Below, one piece after another: positions 44,455-51,607 of a stretch of 64,000 nt of DNA. Position numbers and translations under genes: made by a program. The stretch's first letter is position 1. Each line of letters starts with the position of its first letter. The notes below the pieces were generated by a model. It was not told the DNA's origin. It ran no database searches and saw only the letters and a program-made list of their open reading frames with translations. Source of the DNA: Novosphingobium sp. (GTDB lineage: Bacteria > Pseudomonadota > Alphaproteobacteria > Sphingomonadales > Sphingomonadaceae); the NCBI RefSeq assembly GCF_020852455.1, contig NZ_JADZAT010000028.1, positions 248,001 through 312,000 of the forward strand. Direction: 5' to 3'.

Positions 44455-46500
44455 GTGGAATTCAGGAACGGGGACGAGCCGAGCATGGCCGAAGTGGAAG
44501 CAGCGCTGGCGTCGGGTGACGTGGCCAGCCGAACCGGGGCCAAGGCGCGGACCAAGAAGGAGGCAGACGCCGCCGTGGCGATGACCGAGAAAAGCGATCT
44601 GGGCAGCGAAGTGCTGGTGGCCAAGCTGGGTGCGGAAGCCCTGGCCGGAGCGATGACGGCGGCCGCCAAGCCGGCCGACGATTCGAAGGCGATCCACGAC
44701 CGCCGTTTCGAGATCGAGGTCGATCACGCCCGCGATGCGCTGCTGACCGATTTCGGCAAGGAAACGCTCGACGACCGCTACCTGCTCCCGGGTGAGCGCT
44801 ATCAGGACCTGTTCGCCCGCGTCGCCGCGGCCTATGCCGATGATGAGGGCCACGCCCAGCGGCTCTATGACTATATCAGCCGGCTGTGGTTCATGCCGGC
44901 CACGCCGGTGCTGTCGAACGGCGGCACCAACCGCGGGCTGCCGATCAGCTGCTACCTCAATTCGGTCAGCGATAGCCTGGAAGGGATCGTCGGCACCTGG
45001 AACGAGAACGTCTGGCTCGCCTCGCGCGGGGGCGGGATCGGGACCTATTGGGGCAATGTCCGCGGGATTGGCGAGCCGGTTGGCCTCAACGGCAAGACCA
45101 GCGGGATCATCCCCTTCGTGCGGGTGATGGACAGCCTGACGCTGGCCATTTCGCAGGGTTCGCTGCGGCGCGGTTCGGCCGCCTGCTACCTCGACGTCTC
45201 GCACCCCGAGATCGAGGAGTTCCTCGAAATCCGCAAGCCGTCGGGCGATTTCAACCGCAAGGCGCTCAACCTGCATCACGGCGTGCTGTTGACCGACGAA
45301 TTCATGGAAGCGGTGCGCGATGGCACCGAATTCAACCTGCGTTCGCCCAAGGACGGGTCGGTGCGCGGCACGGTCGATGCGCGCAGCCTGTTCCAGAAGC
45401 TGGTCGAAACCCGCCTCGCCACGGGTGAGCCCTATATCGTCTTCAACGATACCGTGAACCGGATGATGCCCAAGCATCACCGCGATCTGGGGCTCAAGGT
45501 CTCGACCTCGAACCTGTGCAGCGAAATCACCCTGCCGACCGGCAAGGACCATCTGGGCAACGATCGCACCGCGGTCTGCTGCCTGTCCTCGCTCAACCTG
45601 GAAACCTGGGACGAATGGCAGGCGGAAGACCGCTTCGTCGAAGACGTGCTGCGTTTCCTCGACAATGTCCTGCAGGACTATATCGACCGCGCGCCCGATG
45701 AAATGGCCCGGGCCAAGTATTCGGCGATGCGCGAACGCTCGGTCGGGATGGGGGTGATGGGCTTCCACTCGTTCCTGCAGAAGAAGGGCATCGGCTTCGA
45801 AACCGCGATGGCCAAGGCCTGGAACCTCAAGATGTTCAAGCACGTCGCCGCCAAGGCCGACGAGGCCAGCCTGCTGCTGGCGCAAGAACGCGGGGCCTGC
45901 CCCGATGCCGCCGACATGGGCGTGATGCAGCGCTTCAGCTGCAAGATGGCGATCGCGCCGACCGCGTCGATCAGCATCATCTGCGGCGGCACCAGCGCCT
46001 GCATCGAGCCGATCCCGGCCAACATCTACACCCACAAGACGCTGTCGGGCAGCTTCGTGGTCAAGAACCCCTACCTTGAGGCGCTGCTGCAGACCAAGAG
46101 CAAGGATTCGACCGCGGTGTGGAACTCGATCCTTGAGCATGGCGGCTCGGTCCAGCACCTCGACTTCCTCAGCCCCGAGGAAAAGGCGGTTTACAAGACC
46201 AGCTTCGAGATCGACCAGCGCTGGCTGCTCGAATTCGCGGCTGACCGCACGCCCTATATCGATCAGGCGCAGTCGCTGAACCTCTACATCCCGGCAGACG
46301 TGGACAAGTGGGACCTGGCGATGCTGCACTTCCAGGCCTGGGAAAAGGGGATCAAGAGCCTCTATTACCTGCGCTCGAAGTCGGTCCAGCGCGCGGGCTT
46401 TGCCGGCGGGGTCGAGGTGGACAACACCGCCGAAGCCCCCAAGATCGAGCTCAGCGCGGGCGAGCAGACCGATTACGAGGAATGCCTGAGCTGCCAGTAA
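44455..46500 (+). CDS. nrdA: Class I ribonucleotide reductase, alpha subunit
   Basis: The catalytic subunit that reduces ribonucleoside diphosphates. From the GTG at 44455 it is 681 residues. Active-site parts are LPISCYLN (first redox cysteine), NLCSEI (Asn-x-Cys-x-Glu, thiyl radical site), AVCCLSSLNLE (second redox cysteine), PTASISIICGGTSACIEP, and the C-terminal ECLSCQ swinging pair. The first 75 residues are alanine/lysine-rich and do not resemble an ATP-cone, so the overall dATP-inhibition site seems absent. Start uncertain: ATG at 44485 is an alternative; the open frame to 44077 is doubtful. nrdB lies 1.85 kb downstream, not adjacent. Confidence 0.93.
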   Translation: MEFRNGDEPSMAEVEAALASGDVASRTGAKARTKKEADAAVAMTEKSDLGSEVLVAKLGAEALAGAMTAAAKPADDSKAIHDRRFEIEVDHARDALLTDFGKETLDDRYLLPGERYQDLFARVAAAYADDEGHAQRLYDYISRLWFMPATPVLSNGGTNRGLPISCYLNSVSDSLEGIVGTWNENVWLASRGGGIGTYWGNVRGIGEPVGLNGKTSGIIPFVRVMDSLTLAISQGSLRRGSAACYLDVSHPEIEEFLEIRKPSGDFNRKALNLHHGVLLTDEFMEAVRDGTEFNLRSPKDGSVRGTVDARSLFQKLVETRLATGEPYIVFNDTVNRMMPKHHRDLGLKVSTSNLCSEITLPTGKDHLGNDRTAVCCLSSLNLETWDEWQAEDRFVEDVLRFLDNVLQDYIDRAPDEMARAKYSAMRERSVGMGVMGFHSFLQKKGIGFETAMAKAWNLKMFKHVAAKADEASLLLAQERGACPDAADMGVMQRFSCKMAIAPTASISIICGGTSACIEPIPANIYTHKTLSGSFVVKNPYLEALLQTKSKDSTAVWNSILEHGGSVQHLDFLSPEEKAVYKTSFEIDQRWLLEFAADRTPYIDQAQSLNLYIPADVDKWDLAMLHFQAWEKGIKSLYYLRSKSVQRAGFAGGVEVDNTAEAPKIELSAGEQTDYEECLSCQ

Positions 46501-46534
46501 GATGGACACGCTTCGGCCGCTGCTGGAGAAGGCA

Positions 46535-46924
46535 ATGAATCAGAAAGCCGGATGTTCGCTGGTCGGGCTGGTGATCGGTGCTGTGGTGCTGTTCGGCCTG
46601 CTGGTCGGCTGGCCGCAATACCGCGTCTACCAGCAACGCCTGGCGGGCGAGGCCGCGCTGGCCGAAGCGCAAAGCTCGCGCCAGGTCGCGATCCTTGAGG
46701 CGCGCGCCAAGAAGGAAAGCGCGATCAGCCTGGCCGAAGCCGAAGTGATCCGCGCCGAAGGGGCCGCCAAGGCCAACAAGATCCTGCAGGATTCGCTCGG
46801 CGGCCCCGAAGGCTACCTGCGCTACCTGCAGATCCAGGCGCTGGAAGACAGCAAGGCGCAGCTGATCTACGTGCCCACCGAAGGCGGGCTGCCGGTAACC
46901 GAAGCCCGGCGGCTGGGGCAATGA
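46535..46924 (+). CDS. Small membrane-anchored protein with SPFH/prohibitin-like helix
   Basis: A 129-residue protein: one membrane segment (LVGLVIGAVVLFGLLVGW), then a charged coiled-coil-like helix (LAGEAALAEAQSSRQVAILEARAKKESAISLAEAEVIRAEGAAKA) and YLRYLQIQALEDS...IYVPTEGGLPV. The helix and tail resemble the end of stomatin/prohibitin/HflK proteins but the SPFH core is missing, so it is a stand-alone tail. The ATG at 46535 has GGAG 6 bases upstream; the in-frame ATG at 46502 abuts the nrdA stop without a ribosome site. Overlaps the next gene by ATGA. Confidence 0.7.
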   Translation: MNQKAGCSLVGLVIGAVVLFGLLVGWPQYRVYQQRLAGEAALAEAQSSRQVAILEARAKKESAISLAEAEVIRAEGAAKANKILQDSLGGPEGYLRYLQIQALEDSKAQLIYVPTEGGLPVTEARRLGQ

Positions 46925-47538
46925 GCTGGTTCGCCATCGCCGCCAGAGCGGGACGGCCGATTGTGGCGGCCAATGGCTATCGCCGCGCCCTGTTCTCCGG
47001 GGGGCGGGCCGCACTGCTTGGTCTGGGCGGGATCCTGGGGTTGGCAGCGCTGTTGGCGCTGACGCCTGCGCGGGCCGATACCCGTAGCGACTGGGAACTA
47101 GGTCCGCAGCCAGATGGTCTTGGCTGCGTGACCGGCCGCGTGCTGCCGAATGGCGTGCTGGTAAGCATCCGCCGCGCCCGGTCCGAGCTGACCTATTACA
47201 TGGTCTTCTCCAGCCCGAACTGGAATTCGTTGCGGCCTCAGGCCAACCAGACCATGCCGATCGAATTGCTGTTCGCAACTGCCGATGGCGATCGCAGGAT
47301 CAGCGATGACAAGGCCGTGATCGTGGCAACGGCCAGCGGCGATGAAGCCGTGGTCGGCATCTGGAAGGGCAAGGACGCGGCCACTTTTCGCCGGATTGCC
47401 GAACGCGCCAGCAATGTTACGCTGATCGGCCGAGGCCTGGAGATCGGCACCTATCCCCTGCCCGGCACACCGGCCTTTCTGGCCCAGCTGGATCAGTGCG
47501 TCGCCGGACTGAAGCCGCCGGCCGGGAACGGGCAGTGA
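46921..47538 (+). CDS. Membrane-anchored or secreted protein of unknown function
   Basis: A 205-residue protein with a long N-terminal region and one strong hydrophobic stretch (AALLGLGGILGLAALLALTPARA, about 30-52) that may be a signal peptide or anchor. The rest has two cysteines (LGCVTGRV, LDQCVAGL) and mixed beta/alpha character. It starts in the stop codon of the preceding gene, so the two are coupled. No family recognised. Confidence 0.65.
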   Translation: MSWFAIAARAGRPIVAANGYRRALFSGGRAALLGLGGILGLAALLALTPARADTRSDWELGPQPDGLGCVTGRVLPNGVLVSIRRARSELTYYMVFSSPNWNSLRPQANQTMPIELLFATADGDRRISDDKAVIVATASGDEAVVGIWKGKDAATFRRIAERASNVTLIGRGLEIGTYPLPGTPAFLAQLDQCVAGLKPPAGNGQ

Positions 47539-47665
47539 CCATCCCGCCGCGAACGATCGGCCAGCCTGGCCTGCACGCCGCACTTGGCGGGCGATCCCGG
47601 TCGCTTGCCGCCCTGGCACCGAGCTGCGCCCAATTGGCGCTTGCCCCGATGCCGAGAATGGGTTT

Positions 47666-47684
47666 ATTGCAAATCGTTCGCAAT
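47666..47684. promoter_or_regulatory. Fur-box-like 19-bp palindrome
   Basis: ATTGCAAATCGTTCGCAAT pairs at 7 of 9 symmetric positions around a central C. TGCAAAT...TTCGCA is close to the Fur/Irr-type sites of alphaproteobacteria. It lies 23 bp upstream of the PepSY-type gene, where a repressor would block the promoter. Confidence 0.5.
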
Positions 47685-47706
47685 ATCAATTTGGAGTCTG
47701 TTTCGC

Positions 47707-48084
47707 ATGCGCAAGTGGCATCGCTGGCTGTCGGTGATCTTTGGAGCGGTGCTGCTGTGGATTGCGGTGACCGGCGTGATGAGCCAGTTTGCAGCCCTGG
47801 TGGCCGAGGGGCAGCCGGTGGCCGCCGCCGCGCCGCCGCCGGGCTTTACCTGCCCCGAAACGATGACCTGCCGGCCCAAGCCCGATCCCAACGGCGCGCG
47901 CGCCTGGGTGGGCTTCCTGCATCACCTGCACGGCGGCGAGGAATTCGGCCCGGCGGGGATCGCCATTTCGATCGCGGCGGGACTGGCGCTGGTGTTCTTC
48001 AGCGTCTCGGGCCTGTGGCTGTACATCCAGATGTGGCGCAATCGCAAAGCGCGCGTCCAGAAGCCGGGCTGGTTCTGGGACTGA
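47707..48084 (+). CDS. Small PepSY-associated transmembrane protein
   Basis: A 125-residue protein with two membrane helices: MRKWHRWLSVIFGAVLLWIAVTGV at the start and IAISIAAGLALVFFSVSGLWLYIQMWRNR at the end, joined by a periplasmic loop with one CxxxxxC pair (FTCPETMTC) and HHLHGGEEFGPAG. The HRW...G...SG layout is that of PepSY-associated TM proteins, which are often linked with TonB receptors and ferric reduction. The ATG at 47707 has GGAG 10 bases upstream. The Fur-like site upstream supports an iron link. Confidence 0.75.
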   Translation: MRKWHRWLSVIFGAVLLWIAVTGVMSQFAALVAEGQPVAAAAPPPGFTCPETMTCRPKPDPNGARAWVGFLHHLHGGEEFGPAGIAISIAAGLALVFFSVSGLWLYIQMWRNRKARVQKPGWFWD

Positions 48085-48098
48085 CCGCAGCGCAATTT

Positions 48099-48247
48099 GG
48101 TTCACACGAAGACACGAAGACACAAAGAGGCTTTTCCGCGCCGCAGGCCTTGGGCTTCACCTGGCCCGTAGCCGAACGATCCGAAGGATCAGGGCGGCTT
48201 TGCCGCACAGCGCGGCATCTTCGCGTCTTCGTGTCTTCGTGTGAACC
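48099..48247. repeat. Inverted-repeat element A (GAAGACAC family)
   Basis: Perfect 23-bp inverted arms lie at 48099-48121 and 48225-48247; each arm is made of tandem ACGAAGAC-like units next to GGTTCAC. The 149-bp element between the PepSY gene and nrdB has a MITE- or BIME-like form, without a coding sequence. A related element lies at 50790. Confidence 0.75.
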
Positions 48248-48348
48248 CGTTCTTCCCCACCCTATCCCCAGCCAATCGCCCCCGCCGCATTCGCGCCGCG
48301 GGGTGATCTCGGCTAGCAATTGCAACCGTTCCAATCCGGAGTCGTAAG

Positions 48349-49416
48349 ATGCCCCTGCTCGAAGCCCGCAAGACCTATAAGCCCTTCGAATATCCGTGGG
48401 CCTACGATTACTGGAAGCGCCAGCAGCAGGTACACTGGATGCCCGAGGAAGTTCCGCTGGGCGAGGACTGCCGTGACTGGGCGCAGAAGATCAGCGAGAC
48501 CGAGCGCAACCTGCTCACCCAGATCTTCCGCTTCTTCACCCAGGCCGACGTCGAGGTGCAGGATTGCTACCACGAAAAGTACGGCCGGGTGTTCAAGCCG
48601 ACCGAGGTCAAGATGATGCTGGCCGCCTTCTCCAACATGGAGACGGTCCACATCGCCGCCTATTCGCACCTACTCGACACGATCGGCATGCCCGAAACCG
48701 AATACAGCGCCTTCCTCGAATATACCGAAATGGCCGACAAGTGCAGCTACATGCACACCTTCGGGGTTGATACCGACGAGGATATCGCCCGCACGCTGGC
48801 CATGTTCGGCGGCTTCACCGAAGGGATGCAGCTGTTCGCCAGCTTCGCCATGCTGATGAACTTCCCGCGCTTCAACAAGATGAAGGGCATGGGCCAGATC
48901 GTCTCATGGTCGGTGCGCGATGAATCGCTCCACTGCGAAGGCATCACCCGCCTGTTCCACGCCTTCTGCGCCGAGCGTCAGTGCCTGACCAAGGCGGTCA
49001 AGGAAGACATCATCGACTGCTGCCAGAAGACCGTGCGGCTGGAAGACAACTTCATCGACCTGGCCTTCGAAATGGGCCCGGTGCCGGGGATGAGCCCCAA
49101 GGAAATCAAGCGCTACATCCGCTACATCGCAGACTGGCGCCTCAGCCAGCTGGGCCTGCCGGCGATCTACATGATCGAAGACCACCCGCTCCCCTGGCTC
49201 GCCCCGCTGCTCAACGGCGTCGAACACGCCAACTTCTTTGAAACCCGCGCGACCGAATATTCAAAGGCCGCGACCAAGGGCAACTGGAACGACGTCTGGT
49301 CAAGCTTCGACGCGCGCCGCAAGGCCAAGAGCGAAGTTGCCGGAGCGAACGACCTGGGCGTCGAAGCCGGGGCCGAGCCGGATATGTTCGCAGGCGGGGT
49401 GAACGCGGCGGAGTGA
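48349..49416 (+). CDS. nrdB: Class I ribonucleotide reductase, beta subunit
   Basis: The radical-generating subunit, 355 residues. Metal ligands of the di-iron site can be matched: D in FTQADVEVQDCYH, E and H in METVHIAAY, E in GGFTEGMQLF, and E and H in RDESLHCEG; the radical tyrosine is Y in HIAAYSHLLD. No N-terminal ATP-cone. The C-terminal tail (EPDMFAGGVNAAE) would bind NrdA. It is separated from nrdA by three small genes and repeat element A, so its own promoter is needed, or readthrough. Confidence 0.95.
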   Translation: MPLLEARKTYKPFEYPWAYDYWKRQQQVHWMPEEVPLGEDCRDWAQKISETERNLLTQIFRFFTQADVEVQDCYHEKYGRVFKPTEVKMMLAAFSNMETVHIAAYSHLLDTIGMPETEYSAFLEYTEMADKCSYMHTFGVDTDEDIARTLAMFGGFTEGMQLFASFAMLMNFPRFNKMKGMGQIVSWSVRDESLHCEGITRLFHAFCAERQCLTKAVKEDIIDCCQKTVRLEDNFIDLAFEMGPVPGMSPKEIKRYIRYIADWRLSQLGLPAIYMIEDHPLPWLAPLLNGVEHANFFETRATEYSKAATKGNWNDVWSSFDARRKAKSEVAGANDLGVEAGAEPDMFAGGVNAAE

Positions 49417-49420
49417 GGGG

Positions 49421-49663
49421 ATGCCGAAGGTCTTCGACTGGAACGGCTATCGCTTTCACTTCTTCTCGAATGAGGGCAACCCGCTCGAGCCGGTACACAT
49501 CCATGTCACCAAGGGCCGCGACACGGCCAAGTTCTGGCTGCGCCCCGAGGTTTCGCTTGCCTATGACAGAGGCTTTCCGTCGCGCGTGCTTTCAGATCTG
49601 ATCCATGTTATCGAGGAGCGCAGCGAGGAAATCGAAAGCGCGTGGAATGACTATTTCTCCTGA
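49421..49663 (+). CDS. DUF4160 protein
   Basis: An 80-residue protein with FDWNGYRFHFFSNEGNPLEPVHIHVTKGRDTAKFWL, the DUF4160 pattern (EPxHIHVxxG). DUF4160 genes are commonly paired with DUF2442 genes, as here, in an arrangement like a toxin-antitoxin unit, but a molecular activity is not established. It begins 4 bp after nrdB, overlaps the DUF2442 gene by 17 bp, and opens a short accessory stretch. Confidence 0.85.
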   Translation: MPKVFDWNGYRFHFFSNEGNPLEPVHIHVTKGRDTAKFWLRPEVSLAYDRGFPSRVLSDLIHVIEERSEEIESAWNDYFS

Positions 49664-49904
49664 ACCGCTGGCGGTCCGCTTTGATGACCATTCCATGTGG
49701 GTCGAACTCGACGATGGCCGTACAATCGGCGTCCCGCTTGCCTGGTTTCCGCGCCTGCTCCACGCCAAGCCCGACGCTCGCAAGGCCTTCTTCCTAAGCC
49801 GCGACGGCATCCATTGGGATGAGCTCGACGAGGATGTGTCGATTGCGGGGTTGCTGGCTGGAAGAGGCGACATGACCAATTCGAGACTCGCTGCGGCGGA
49901 GTAA
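49647..49904 (+). CDS. DUF2442 protein
   Basis: An 85-residue protein with DHSMWVELDDGRTIGVPLAWFPRLLHAKPDARKAF and GIHWDELDEDVSIAGLLAG, the DUF2442 pattern. It is the usual partner of DUF4160. The ATG at 49647 lies inside the DUF4160 gene (17-bp overlap). The earlier frame from 49605 is rejected. Confidence 0.85.
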   Translation: MTISPEPLAVRFDDHSMWVELDDGRTIGVPLAWFPRLLHAKPDARKAFFLSRDGIHWDELDEDVSIAGLLAGRGDMTNSRLAAAE

Positions 49905-49908
49905 GAAG

Positions 49909-50142
49909 ATGGCTACGCGCGAAGACCTTAAGCGCTGGGTGTTCGAGGCACTAACTGATCTCGGTCCTTCTCCTGTGCCTCTCATTGCCAAGCACATTTG
50001 GGAAAATCATCGTGCAGAGTTGGAAGCCTCCGGCGATCTTTTCTACACATGGCAATACGCCATGCGTTGGGAAGCTCAAAAGCTCCAGCACGAAGGCAAG
50101 CTTCTCAAGAAGACAAAAGGTCGGATTTGGGAACTTGTCTGA
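49909..50142 (+). CDS. Winged-helix-like small protein
   Basis: A 77-residue protein, helical with a pattern of DLKRWVFEALTDLG, IAKHIWENHRAELEASGDLFYTWQYAMRW and KLQHEGKLLKKTKGRIWEL. The order helix, HIW-type recognition helix, then a wing ending RIWEL suggests a winged-helix DNA-binding protein. Codons are visibly less G+C-rich (CTT, ACT, CCT, CAT) than those of nrdB, suggesting transfer. It lies 4 bp after DUF2442 and 91 bp before a nuclease-like gene. I recall similar hypothetical proteins across bacteria but no named function. Confidence 0.65.
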   Translation: MATREDLKRWVFEALTDLGPSPVPLIAKHIWENHRAELEASGDLFYTWQYAMRWEAQKLQHEGKLLKKTKGRIWELV

Positions 50143-50233
50143 GGCTCGCAGGCAGTGGCGCCTGATCCTGGCCCCGCCCCATTGCAGTCTTTCCGTGCCT
50201 TTGCACGAGCCATAAATCCGGCCTCACCCCGAA

Positions 50234-50761
50234 ATGATGGATCCCGCTCTCGGCGATCGCCTGCTCAAAGCGCTTGTTGGCAAACCTATGGTCAGCAATG
50301 CATTTCGCGGCACATTGGTGGAAGCCATGCTTGCCGGAGTGCTGGAGCCGGAATGGCGCTGGCAGGCCGATGGGTGGGGGTCTTTCGATTTCGAAGGACC
50401 AGGCGGTGTGGGGCTGGAGATCAAGCAATCAGCGGCGCGGCAGGATTGGCATGATAGCACGGCAAGACCGAATCGAGGCCGCTTCGACATCGCCGCACGA
50501 AGCGGGCGATGGGAAGGAGCAAGCTGGATCCAAGCTCCCGGCCGAGCCGCCGCAATTTATGTCTTTGCCTGGCACCCTATGTTTGACCCGGCCAAGGCCG
50601 ATCACCGCAATCCGCGCCAGTGGCAGTTCCACATCGTTTCGGCAGCCGACCTCCCTGACCAGAAGAGCATTGCCTTGTCTGGTGTGCAGGCACTGGCTCA
50701 GCCATGCGACATTGATGGCTTGAAGACAGGTTTGAACAAGATGCTTGAGACGTTGAGGTAG
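50234..50761 (+). CDS. PD-(D/E)XK nuclease-like protein of unknown function
   Basis: A 175-residue protein. Candidate active-site residues are E30 (GTLVEAML), D52 (WGSFDFEG) and E62-x-K64 (LEIKQSA), in the order E...D...ExK of the PD-(D/E)XK nuclease fold. Further conserved-looking blocks are RFDIAARSGRWEGASW, AAIYVFAWHP and ADHRNPRQWQFHIV. The start is ATG 50234 or 50237, with a weak ribosome site. It follows the winged-helix-like gene and precedes repeat element B. A restriction or defence role is possible but unproven. Confidence 0.6.
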   Translation: MMDPALGDRLLKALVGKPMVSNAFRGTLVEAMLAGVLEPEWRWQADGWGSFDFEGPGGVGLEIKQSAARQDWHDSTARPNRGRFDIAARSGRWEGASWIQAPGRAAAIYVFAWHPMFDPAKADHRNPRQWQFHIVSAADLPDQKSIALSGVQALAQPCDIDGLKTGLNKMLETLR

Positions 50762-50789
50762 CTGCTATCCAACGCACCCTCCAAAAATC

Positions 50790-50968
50790 TCACCCAAAGA
50801 CACGAAGATGTCCCGCCCAGGGCTACGGCATCTCGTTAATCCAAAGTCTGGTCTATCGGGCGATCAAAGCGGCTGCGCCGCAGGGTTTTGGGTGCCGGTT
50901 AGCGGGCGCAGGCTATCCTGAGCAAAGACCCTCGCCGCCAAGCGCTACATCTTCGTGTCTTCGGGTGA
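50790..50968. repeat. Inverted-repeat element B (GAAGACAC family)
   Basis: Arms at 50790-50811 and 50947-50968 match as inverted repeats with 1 mismatch in 22. Each contains AAGACACGAAGA, shared with element A at 48099. The 179-bp element closes the accessory stretch after the nuclease-like gene; nothing else is seen in 50762-51040. Confidence 0.7.
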
Positions 50969-51040
50969 ACCCATTCAGCGCGGCATCCCGCCCCGCCACC
51001 ACGCTTGCCCCCCGCGCCGCCTGCGCCTAGCCTTGCCGCC

Positions 51041-51607
51041 ATGACCCGCCGCATGATCTCCGCATGGCTGGCCCTGGCCGCCGGGCTGCTGGCCGCGGCC
51101 CCGGTCGCGGCGACTTCGGTCGTGGCTGCGCGGCCGCATGATCCGCAGTCGGCCTGCCCTGCCGTCCTGCAGCTGGTGGCGGATATCAACGCGGGCAAGC
51201 CCCGGGGTGACCACGCGGCCCGGTTCCATTTCTTCTACACCGACGCACTGGGCGAAGTGGACCTTGCCGAGGAGCCGGTGCTGGCGAAGGCGCTGCGCGA
51301 GGCCAATGGCAAGCCCGATCGCCTGCCGGCCGCGCTCGGCGGGATCTGGCCACTGGCGCAGGGCGCGGGCCATCGCAAGGATCAGGCGCTTTATGTGATC
51401 GTCCTGCGGCGCGAGACCTGGCAGCTGGTCCGCTATGAGACCGACGCCATGCTGATGCCCACCGAGATCCCCGACCCGCACTGGGACAGCGACAATTCGA
51501 CCTGGCTGGTGGCCTTCGACGAGAACCGCATCCGCGCGGTCCGCGAAGCGCGCGAGCTGTCGCTGCTGACCGACCCGAAGAAGGCGTTGAAATGCCCGCC
51601 GGTTTGA
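51041..51607 (+). CDS. Secreted protein of unknown function
   Basis: A 188-residue protein with a signal peptide (MISAWLALAAGLLAAAPVAA) and a mature domain with FHFFYTDALGEVDLAEEPVLAKAL and PDPHWDSDNSTWLVAFDENRIR. Two cysteines (SACPAV, LKCPPV) lie near the two ends and could pair. No family recognised. It is followed 10 bp later by the DUF1294 gene. Confidence 0.7.
   Translation: MTRRMISAWLALAAGLLAAAPVAATSVVAARPHDPQSACPAVLQLVADINAGKPRGDHAARFHFFYTDALGEVDLAEEPVLAKALREANGKPDRLPAALGGIWPLAQGAGHRKDQALYVIVLRRETWQLVRYETDAMLMPTEIPDPHWDSDNSTWLVAFDENRIRAVREARELSLLTDPKKALKCPPV

Noticed and set aside
44206..46509. Minus-strand frame of 767 codons opposite nrdA
   Set aside because: Shadow of nrdA codon structure; no protein features.
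50155..50454. Alternative frame (99 codons) over the start of the nuclease-like gene
   Set aside because: Overlaps the better-supported 175-residue frame and lacks conserved blocks.
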